Shown here piece by piece: positions 7,050 to 13,561 of a stretch of 13,561 bases of DNA. The stretch spans positions 1 to 13,561 of the forward strand of contig CANQLS010000017.1 of the NCBI GenBank assembly GCA_947624765.1, read 5' to 3'. The DNA is from an uncultured Clostridia bacterium (GTDB taxonomy: Bacteria > Bacillota > Clostridia > TANB77 > UBA1234). Both the position numbers and the translations under genes were made by a program. The notes below the pieces were generated by a model. It did not search any database. It had not been told where the DNA came from and was given only the letters and a program-made list of their open reading frames with translations. Positions within the stretch are counted from its first letter, which is position 1. The number at the start of each line of letters is the position of its first letter.

Positions 7050-7982
7050 ATGAGAAGATATATAAAATTAAACGAATATTTAAAAGATAAATTTGGAGAA
7101 AGAGTCTTAAAAATAGGAATTGATGGTGGTTTTACTTGTCCTAACCGTGATGGAACGCTCGATACAGGAGGGTGTATTTTTTGCAGTGAGAGAGGTTCTG
7201 GAGAACATTTAAAAAATACAGAAAGTATTTCTATGCAAGTAAAAAATCATCTTCTAAGTTATCGTGGTAAGCGTGCTAATAAATTTATTGCATATTTTCA
7301 AAATTACACTAATACCTATGATACGGTAGAAAATTTAAAACAAAAATATGATGCAGCATTAATTGATGATAAAATTATAGGCTTAGCTATTGCAACTAGG
7401 CCAGATTGCATTAATGAGGATATTGCAAAATTATTAAATAGTTATATGCCTAAATATTCCGTTTGGGTGGAGTTAGGATTACAAACAGCAAATGAAGAAA
7501 TAGGAAAAATTATACATCGCAAATATACGAATAATCAATTTCAAAAAGCAGTTCTTCTATTAAATCAATATAATATTGATGTTATTGCGCATATTATTGT
7601 AGGATTACCTAATGAGGATGAAAAATCAATTCAAGATACTGTTTTATTTTTAAATTCTCTTCCTATCAAAGGATTAAAGGTTCATTCTTGTTACGTTGTG
7701 AAGAATACAAAGCTAGCACAAATGTATGAAAATGGTGAATATACTCCAATAACTTTAGACTATTATTTGAATACTTTAAGTTATATTATTACTCACTTAA
7801 GACCTGATATTGTTTTACACAGAATTTCTGGAGATGCACCAAAAGATTTCTTACTTGCTCCTGATTGGAATTTGCACAAAAAATGGATTATTAATGGTAT
7901 TGATAAAAAACTAGAAAGCGAAAACTTATGGCAAGGAATGTATTATGAAAAGGCTGGTGATAATAATGCTACCAAAATTTGA
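7050..7982 (+). CDS. TIGR01212/YtqA-type radical SAM protein
   Basis: A 310-aa member of the radical SAM superfamily in the TIGR01212 (YtqA/YhcC) group, whose substrate is not firmly established; some members have been linked to tRNA modification. The opening MRRYIKLNEYLKDKFGERV is typical of the group. The cluster-binding cysteines C30, C42 and C45 occur as C-x11-C-x2-C within CPNRDGTLDTGGCIFC. Further family-like segments are AYFQNYTNTY, IATRPDC, WVELGLQT and HIIVGLPNE, and a C-terminal radical-SAM-associated region. The frame is open from an ATG at 7005, but that start would place the promoter inside the gene, and the family begins at the ATG at 7050. No ribosome binding site precedes either ATG, so the mRNA is probably leaderless. 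The next gene, pgeF, overlaps its end by 17 bases. Confidence 0.92.
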   Translation: MRRYIKLNEYLKDKFGERVLKIGIDGGFTCPNRDGTLDTGGCIFCSERGSGEHLKNTESISMQVKNHLLSYRGKRANKFIAYFQNYTNTYDTVENLKQKYDAALIDDKIIGLAIATRPDCINEDIAKLLNSYMPKYSVWVELGLQTANEEIGKIIHRKYTNNQFQKAVLLLNQYNIDVIAHIIVGLPNEDEKSIQDTVLFLNSLPIKGLKVHSCYVVKNTKLAQMYENGEYTPITLDYYLNTLSYIITHLRPDIVLHRISGDAPKDFLLAPDWNLHKKWIINGIDKKLESENLWQGMYYEKAGDNNATKI

Positions 7983-8790
7983 AAATGAAAATATAGCCCA
8001 TATAATTACAGATAAATTAGAATATATACAATTCAAGAAATTGTTAAATTATCCTAATGTAAAACATGCTTATATTTTAAAAACGCATAATATTAATTTT
8101 AGAATTTCTGAAAATATAGAAATGGTTAAAGATAATTTAAGAATAGTTTCTAATGCTATCAATTTTGATTATAATCGCATAATAAAGCCAGATATGAGAC
8201 ATGGCAGTGAGGTAAAAACAGTTAATCTAAGTAATTCAGATGAAGAACCCGAATTAAGTGGAAGAAGATTTTTAAGTACAGATGGTTTATTAACAAATAA
8301 ATCTAATATTACATTAATGACAACTAACGCCGATTGTAATTTAATTTTACTTTATGATACTGATAAAAAAATAATTGGAAATATTCATGCAGGTTGGCGT
8401 AGTACATTTTCAAGAATTGCATCAAATGCTATTTCAAAAATGGAACAAAATTTTAATTCTAATCCTGAAAATATTATTTGTTGTTTTTGCCCTAGTATTC
8501 GCAAGTGTCATTTTGAAGTAGATGAAGATGTAGCTAAACTTTGTTATGAAAATTTTTCTTATATGAAAGAATTTTCTCAAATCATGTCAAAAGGAAATAT
8601 TAAAGATGGAAAACAAAAATATTATATTGATACAACTTTAATCAATAAAATTTTATTGCAAGAAAAAGGCATACCGTTTACAAATATTGTTGATTGCAAT
8701 ATTTGCAGTGTATGCAATGCAAACAAGGTACATTCTCGAAGAGCTGAAGGGCCAAATTTTGGTGTTGGTGCTGCATTCATATCACTATAG
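7966..8790 (+). CDS. pgeF: PgeF/YfiH family protein (peptidoglycan editing factor, DUF152)
   Basis: A 274-aa member of the YfiH/PgeF (Cu-oxidase_4, polyphenol oxidase-like) family. E. coli YfiH acts as an amidase that removes misincorporated serine from UDP-MurNAc-serine, and some homologues show purine nucleoside or adenosine deaminase activity, so the in vivo substrate here is uncertain. The metal-site residues are visible: H79 in RHGSEV, C124 in TNADC and H141 in HAGWRS. The C-terminal cysteine pair and HSRRAEGPNFGVGAAF segment match the family ending. The ATG at 7966 is preferred because GGTG lies 6 bases upstream. An earlier in-frame ATG at 7945 is weaker. It overlaps the radical SAM gene by 17 bases, so the two are probably co-transcribed. 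The next gene is convergent, with 43 bases between and no clear terminator. Confidence 0.92.
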   Translation: MLPKFENENIAHIITDKLEYIQFKKLLNYPNVKHAYILKTHNINFRISENIEMVKDNLRIVSNAINFDYNRIIKPDMRHGSEVKTVNLSNSDEEPELSGRRFLSTDGLLTNKSNITLMTTNADCNLILLYDTDKKIIGNIHAGWRSTFSRIASNAISKMEQNFNSNPENIICCFCPSIRKCHFEVDEDVAKLCYENFSYMKEFSQIMSKGNIKDGKQKYYIDTTLINKILLQEKGIPFTNIVDCNICSVCNANKVHSRRAEGPNFGVGAAFISL

Positions 8791-8833
8791 GTATGCTTTG
8801 TTTTAGTGTATTAAATTATAAATCTTTTACTTA

Positions 8834-9343
8834 CTAAAATTCTATTTTATTTACTATTTTCCCATCTAATGTTTTTAAAATAATTTCTTGCTCGTTCAAT
8901 AATAAATAACATTTCAAATCGCTTCCTCTAGGTCTTGTAATGGAACCTGGATTTGCAAAAATCATTTTATTTTCCTTTCTGAGAACTGGAATATGTGTAT
9001 GACCTTGAATGAAAATATCTTCATTAAATTCTCTATTATGATAACGATGTCCATGTGTAATTGCTATACTTTTTCCATTTACATATAAAACATCATCATC
9101 AAATATTTCAAATTCGAGTTTATCTTCAAAACTGATCGTATCGCAATTTCCTCTTATAACTTCTACTTTATCTTTTATAGAATTTAAAATATCACATATC
9201 TTTTCATTTTCTATTTCATCATAAGAGTTTGCAGTATCTCCTAAAATAATTAATCTATCTGCTTGCTCATTTTTTAATATTTCTATTACTCTCTCTAATC
9301 CATCTACATTTCCATGAATATCAGATACAAAAATAAATTTCAA
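8834..9343 (-). CDS. yfcE: YfcE-type metallophosphoesterase
   Basis: A 169-aa calcineurin-like phosphoesterase of the YfcE group (phosphodiesterase, TIGR00040), cytosolic and dependent on two metal ions. Motifs in order are SDIHG (D8, H10), LGD (D36), GNCD (N66), THGH (H97, H99) and GHTHIP (H115, H117), followed by NPGS (131-134). The interval between THGH and GHTH is short, as in E. coli YfcE, so nothing is missing. The start is a TTG at 9343 with AAAGGAAGA about 8 bases upstream; no ATG lies nearby in frame. It is the last gene of the signalling operon, 17 bases after the solute-binding lipoprotein. The natural substrate is unknown, and its place next to signalling genes may be incidental. 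Confidence 0.9.
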   Translation of the reverse strand: MKFIFVSDIHGNVDGLERVIEILKNEQADRLIILGDTANSYDEIENEKICDILNSIKDKVEVIRGNCDTISFEDKLEFEIFDDDVLYVNGKSIAITHGHRYHNREFNEDIFIQGHTHIPVLRKENKMIFANPGSITRPRGSDLKCYLLLNEQEIILKTLDGKIVNKIEF

Positions 9344-9360
9344 TTATTAATCTTCCTTTC

Positions 9361-10686
9361 TTAATCATGTAGCACACTTTCAGCATATCCTTTTTCAATA
9401 GCTGCATTACACGTTTCCTCTATTTGTATTGCAATTTCTTCTGCCGTCATTTCGCCTTCTAATAAATCACTTATATTTGGATAAAATACCGCTCTTACAT
9501 CTCTCCATGCAGGATTATTAGCTGTAAAATTCCAACCGTTTTTACTATTATCTATATATTTTTGTCTTGAAACTAATTCGTTTGCAAATTTTTTTGCTAC
9601 ACGATTACTAACTGGAATAGAACCAGCTGAATAGTCTAATAGTTCTTCAGTTTCATATACAAATTTAACGAAATCTTTTGCTACTGCAAGTTTTTCGGCA
9701 TCATCATTATCAAAAACTTCAAATCCATTCATGAACGTTGAATTAAATCCATCGCCATCTATAGATGGGAAATTTACATGTCCATAATCAAATCCACATT
9801 TTCTAAGTGTTGCATCTAAAGCAACATTATTGATATGAATAGCTAATTGTTTATTATAAAATAATTCTCCGCAATCATCTATTTCTAAAGTTTCAGCATT
9901 TGTAGGAAAATATCCTTTTTCATTATAATCCATTAACCATTGAATTGCTGCAATTCCTTCTGGTGTATTAATATGTATCCTTCCATTTTCATCAAAGAAT
10001 TTACTACCATGACTACGCAAAAGAGTAATAATATGTGTATCACCCATACTATTAGCAGCATACATCATCATTGGATAAACATTTTTCGGTAGCTTTGCTT
10101 TTAATGTAGATAATATTTCGTCCCATTCATCCAAAGTCCAATTTTGAATAATATCTTCATCTGCAATATATTTATCTAATCCAACTTGTCTAAATAAATC
10201 TTTGTTATAGCACAATGTATTTTGCATTCCTAAATATGGTATCATATAAGTTTTACCATTTAACATACCATTTTCCCAATAGCTATCGTCAATATCATTT
10301 CTTATCTCATCTGTAATTATATCATCTAGCGGAACTACTTTACCAGAATGTATATAAGTAGACATATTGAAAAATTCTTCATACAATACATCTGTTGCTC
10401 TAGGAGTATTAAATGATTCTAAAATTTCTCTATTCTCCTTTGATTTTTCAAATTGCATAACATTAACAGTTACATTAGCTTTGTCATATCGCTCTTCAAA
10501 TAAAGTCGCAATGCTTTTTAGGAATGTATAAGAATCAACGATTTCATCGTTTGTTAGAGCATTCATTTGTAACGCTGGTGTTTTAACATTAAGCACTATA
10601 TTAAGTTTTTCTTCTTCCTTTTCACACCCCGCAAACGAAAATACGATTAGTAGGCTAACTGTTAAAATAATTAATAATTTTTTCAT
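9361..10686 (-). CDS. Extracellular solute-binding lipoprotein (family 1-like)
   Basis: A 441-aa substrate-binding protein of the sugar ABC-transporter type (SBP family 1). Residues 1-20 form a lipoprotein signal peptide ending in FAGC, so C21 should be lipidated and the protein tethered to the outer face of the membrane. Phe at -3 is slightly unusual. The body shows family-like features: a region after VTVNVMQFEKSKEN, VVPLDDIITDE, GKTYMIPYLG and YNKDLF, and a later MNGFEVFDNDD segment. The ATG at 10686 is preferred because AAGGAG lies 7 bases upstream; another ATG at 10692 is too close to that site. The stop of the histidine kinase lies 15 bases upstream. There is no permease or ATPase gene beside it in the window, so it may present a ligand to the kinase instead of feeding a transporter. 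The ligand is unknown. Confidence 0.88.
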   Translation of the reverse strand: MKKLLIILTVSLLIVFSFAGCEKEEEKLNIVLNVKTPALQMNALTNDEIVDSYTFLKSIATLFEERYDKANVTVNVMQFEKSKENREILESFNTPRATDVLYEEFFNMSTYIHSGKVVPLDDIITDEIRNDIDDSYWENGMLNGKTYMIPYLGMQNTLCYNKDLFRQVGLDKYIADEDIIQNWTLDEWDEILSTLKAKLPKNVYPMMMYAANSMGDTHIITLLRSHGSKFFDENGRIHINTPEGIAAIQWLMDYNEKGYFPTNAETLEIDDCGELFYNKQLAIHINNVALDATLRKCGFDYGHVNFPSIDGDGFNSTFMNGFEVFDNDDAEKLAVAKDFVKFVYETEELLDYSAGSIPVSNRVAKKFANELVSRQKYIDNSKNGWNFTANNPAWRDVRAVFYPNISDLLEGEMTAEEIAIQIEETCNAAIEKGYAESVLHD

Positions 10687-10701
10687 CACCATTCTCCTTT
10701 T

Positions 10702-13308
10702 TTAATTAAATATTTCTTTCAATGCTTTTAATAATTCGGCTACATCAATTGGTTTTGCTAAATGACCATTCATACCAGCTTCCTTAGCAGCTTTTTTATC
10801 TTCATCAAACGCATTTGCAGTCATAGCTAAAATAGGAATATTGGCAATATCTTTGTTTGCAAATTTTCTAATAGTTTTTGTTGCTGTATAACCGTCCATA
10901 ATTGGCATTTGAATATCCATTAAGACTAAATCATAATATCCAGCTTGTGCATTTTCTAATATATCACAAGCAACTTTTCCGTTTTCTGCAGTTTCAATTA
11001 CAAATCCGAAATCTTGAAGATATTCTGTAGCAATCTCTCGATTCATTAAATTATCTTCTACCAAAAGAATTCGTTTATTAGTAAAACTATTTTTATCATC
11101 TGATTTATCTTCTGCCTTTTCGTTGCTATAATTTTTCTTTAAAATTCTTTTAATATCTGATAGAAATAATGGTTTGCTTGCAAAATCTGTAACGCCAGCC
11201 TTTTTCGCATCTTCTTCTATATCTACAAAATCATATGCAGAGAAAAGAAAAATTTTAATTTTATCTCCAACAAGACTTCGTATTTTTCGTGTTGTTTCAA
11301 TACCGTTCATGTCTGGCATTGCTAAATCTATAAAACATATATCATACATTTTTCCATTCGACATATTTTGTTTTATATTTTCTAATGCTCTATGCCCATC
11401 CATAGCATATGATGTACTAATTCCTAATTTCTCTAGGTCTGAAGATAAACTTTCACAAGTATTAATATCGTCATCTATAACTAATGCAGATAATCCTTTC
11501 CAACTATTTAATAATTCTGTATCATCTTGTTGTTTCGATTGTAATTTAAATTCTAATGTTATTGTAAATTCTGTTCCTTTTCCAACTTCGCTACTTACTT
11601 CAATATTTCCGCCCATCATATCTACAATATTTTTAGTAATTGCCATTCCAAGTCCAGTTCCCTGAATTCCACTAACGGTAGAAGTTCTTTCTCTCTCGAA
11701 CGGTTCAAAAACAACTTTTACAAATTCAGGGCTCATACCAATACCTGTATCTTTTACTTTAAATTCATAAGTCGCATATCCATCTTTACTAGATGGTTTT
11801 TCTGTAATACATAAAGAAATCATTCCTCCAGCAGGTGTAAATTTCAATGCATTTGATAGTAAATTAATTAAAATCTGATTTAATCTTAATTTATCACACC
11901 AAATATCTTCATCTACAACATTTATAGCATCAATAAAAAATTCTAATTGCCTTGAATGAATTTCTGTTTGTATAATATCTTTTATGCCATGCAAAATATC
12001 AGCCAAATTTTCTTCTTTATCTTCTATGTTCATCTTGCCAGATTCTATTCTACTCATATCTAAAACATCATTAATTAAAGAAAGTAAGTGATTAGATGAT
12101 TTTGTTATTTTTTCTAAATAATCTTTTACCCTTTCTTTATTATCAATATGAGAGGTTGCAAGTGCAGTAAATCCGATAATCGCATTCATCGGCGTTCTAA
12201 TATCATGTGACATATTATTTAAAAAAGTGGTCTTAGCTTTATTAGCTTGCTCTGCTAATATAAGTGCTGACTCTAATTCATCACGATGCTTCTTTTCTAA
12301 TTTCATTGAATGTCGTTGCGTACGGTCTTTAAATACTAAAAAGATTACTCCTCCAGCAGTTACTAATACAACTCCAACTAAGATAGAAACAATTCTTAAA
12401 ATACTACTACTTTGATTTTGAAATACTGATATTGGAACAGACATTACAAAATACCAATTTAAATCTTCCATTGGTGTTAATGTCATAATACGTTCTTCAC
12501 CCTCTAAAAAGTATTCTATCGAAAATGTTTCGTTGTTCGCAATCTTGGTATGAATTCGCTCTACAGTAATACCATTGCGCAAATCAGCTTTTTCTAAAAT
12601 ATTATAGAAGTTATCTCTTTCAAAAAGATTCATTAAACGATTTACAGAAACAATATAATTACCATCTGCATCTACAACACTGCTATATCCAAGTCCATCA
12701 TAACTATCTATTTTTAACTCATCTGTAAGTGAATCGATATTATAATAGCAAACAATATAATCAAATGTTACACCTTCAACCTTAAATGGTTTTATCTTAG
12801 AACCTACTAGTAATAATTCTTTCCTTTTATCCGCAACAGAACCGATTTCATCTTTTCTACAAACAAATCTTTGATTAGAATTTTTACATAATTCAAATAA
12901 TGAATCGTTTGGATCTTCTATAATGCTTAATTTACTACTATATTGTACTCCAGTGCTTGAAACTAATATGAGTTCTAATGCTTTTATAGATTGTGCTTTT
13001 ATACTAAGTTGCATCTCTAAATCAGTAATAGTACTTAATTCAGCTTGACGCATTTCTGTTGCAACACCTTCTATATTTACCCATCTATGTTCTAGACCAG
13101 ACAATATTGACCTTTCATCATGCTCAGATAATTCCTCCATTTGATGAAGAGAGGATTGTATAATTCTGCTTGTAATTGTTGTATTTAACAATTTAAAAGC
13201 AAATATTATTATTACTACCAATATAATGCCTAACAAAGAAATCATAATCATATTCTTTTTTAAGATTTTTTTATTTTTTTTCTCAACTTCACTTTTCTTC
13301 TCTGGCAT
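10702..13308 (-). CDS. Membrane hybrid histidine kinase with two receiver domains
   Basis: An 868-aa sensor kinase. A basic cytoplasmic start (1-19) precedes TM1 (~20-41), an extracellular sensor region (~42-300, Cache-like by layout) and TM2 (~302-326). A short coiled linker leads to the phosphoacceptor HisKA (H368 in MSHDIRTP) and the ATPase domain: N box with N486, DTGIGM (520-525), GTGLGM (550-555). Two receivers follow. REC1 has D612-D614, phosphoacceptor D661 and K712. REC2 has E751-D752, phosphoacceptor D798 and K852. All key residues are intact. There is no HPt or DNA-binding domain, so phosphate must pass to a separate protein, possibly the adjacent HD-GYP product. The ATG at 13308 has AGGGG 8 bases upstream. 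It starts 16 bases after the HD-GYP gene and ends 15 bases before the solute-binding lipoprotein, which is a plausible extracellular partner. Confidence 0.95.
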   Translation of the reverse strand: MPEKKSEVEKKNKKILKKNMIMISLLGIILVVIIIFAFKLLNTTITSRIIQSSLHQMEELSEHDERSILSGLEHRWVNIEGVATEMRQAELSTITDLEMQLSIKAQSIKALELILVSSTGVQYSSKLSIIEDPNDSLFELCKNSNQRFVCRKDEIGSVADKRKELLLVGSKIKPFKVEGVTFDYIVCYYNIDSLTDELKIDSYDGLGYSSVVDADGNYIVSVNRLMNLFERDNFYNILEKADLRNGITVERIHTKIANNETFSIEYFLEGEERIMTLTPMEDLNWYFVMSVPISVFQNQSSSILRIVSILVGVVLVTAGGVIFLVFKDRTQRHSMKLEKKHRDELESALILAEQANKAKTTFLNNMSHDIRTPMNAIIGFTALATSHIDNKERVKDYLEKITKSSNHLLSLINDVLDMSRIESGKMNIEDKEENLADILHGIKDIIQTEIHSRQLEFFIDAINVVDEDIWCDKLRLNQILINLLSNALKFTPAGGMISLCITEKPSSKDGYATYEFKVKDTGIGMSPEFVKVVFEPFERERTSTVSGIQGTGLGMAITKNIVDMMGGNIEVSSEVGKGTEFTITLEFKLQSKQQDDTELLNSWKGLSALVIDDDINTCESLSSDLEKLGISTSYAMDGHRALENIKQNMSNGKMYDICFIDLAMPDMNGIETTRKIRSLVGDKIKIFLFSAYDFVDIEEDAKKAGVTDFASKPLFLSDIKRILKKNYSNEKAEDKSDDKNSFTNKRILLVEDNLMNREIATEYLQDFGFVIETAENGKVACDILENAQAGYYDLVLMDIQMPIMDGYTATKTIRKFANKDIANIPILAMTANAFDEDKKAAKEAGMNGHLAKPIDVAELLKALKEIFN

Positions 13309-13324
13309 TCTGATTCCCCTTTTC

Positions 13325-13561
13325 TTATCCTTCTTCTACAACAGTTTCTGAAACTAATTCTGCTCTTGCCATATCAAAGCATTCTAATATTTTTGGAGAA
13401 AAAACTCCACATTCTCCATCATGTATCATACGATATACTTCATCAATTGAAAGAGCTGGTTTATATACTCTTTTACTAACTAACGCATCATATACATCAA
13501 TTATTGAAACAACTTGTGCACAAATTGGAATATCATCACCTTTTAAGCCATCCGGGTAGCC
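13325..13561 (-). CDS. HD-GYP domain protein, C-terminal end (partial)
   Basis: Only the last 78 codons are in the window; the gene continues past the right edge. The visible part begins at the GYP signature itself (GYPDGLKGDDIP), followed by VSIIDVYDALVSKRVYK and a terminal GVFSPKILECF helix. These are the standard end of an HD-GYP phosphohydrolase domain. Such domains hydrolyse cyclic-di-GMP or related dinucleotides. In many Clostridia they are joined to an N-terminal receiver domain, but that part cannot be seen here. The catalytic HD residues also lie outside the window. The gene precedes the hybrid kinase by 16 bases in the same operon, which makes it a candidate output of the kinase phosphorelay. 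Confidence 0.88.
   Translation of the reverse strand, partial: GYPDGLKGDDIPICAQVVSIIDVYDALVSKRVYKPALSIDEVYRMIHDGECGVFSPKILECFDMARAELVSETVVEEG

Noticed and set aside
8791..8833. Terminator between the convergent pgeF and phosphoesterase genes
   Set aside because: The gap is T-rich on both strands, but no stem of convincing length and pairing could be drawn.
11174..11665. A 163-codon plus-strand open frame
   Set aside because: It lies wholly antisense to the ATPase and first receiver domains of the kinase, has no ribosome binding site or promoter, and its translation resembles no domain; it mirrors conserved coding sequence on the other strand.

Overview
The window is strongly A+T-rich. Gram-positive style promoters and GGAGG-type ribosome binding sites, GTG/TTG starts, a YaaH-like GH18 enzyme, a clostridial-length FeoB and large hybrid kinases linked to HD-GYP and solute-binding proteins all point to an anaerobic low-GC Firmicute, most likely class Clostridia (Lachnospiraceae-like). 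Genus cannot be fixed from the sequence alone. No rRNA, tRNA, CRISPR array, insertion sequence or phage gene was seen. This looks like chromosomal core DNA, not a mobile island.

Layout. Positions 1-204 hold two strong hairpins and no gene. A secreted GH18 glycosidase (minus, 205-1530) and an ABC-F ATPase (plus, 1773-3656) are divergent, each with its own sigma-A type promoter. The ABC-F gene converges on a ferrous iron operon read on the minus strand: feoA (5756-5995), feoB (3795-5741), and a 59-codon Cys-rich membrane protein gene (3616-3795). That small gene is coupled to feoB by a TAATG junction, and its 3' end overlaps the 3' end of the ABC-F gene. Upstream of feoA is an unrecognised 261-aa basic protein (minus, 6090-6875) with its own promoter and terminator. 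Divergent from it is a plus-strand pair: a TIGR01212/YtqA-type radical SAM protein (7050-7982) and PgeF (7966-8790).

The right third is a minus-strand signalling operon, read from the right edge leftwards: the 3' end of an HD-GYP protein (13325-13561), a double-receiver hybrid histidine kinase (10702-13308), a solute-binding lipoprotein (9361-10686) and a YfcE-type phosphoesterase (8834-9343). Gaps are about 15-17 bases. The solute-binding protein has no transporter gene beside it in this window, so it may act as a ligand-presenting partner of the kinase. The HD-GYP protein could be an output through cyclic-di-GMP turnover.

No wholly new system is evident. The points most worth a second look are the kinase/solute-binding/HD-GYP operon, a probably leaderless radical SAM gene whose promoter lies only about 10 bases from its ATG, a perfect palindrome between two divergent promoters, and the small Feo-associated gene that overlaps a convergent terminator.
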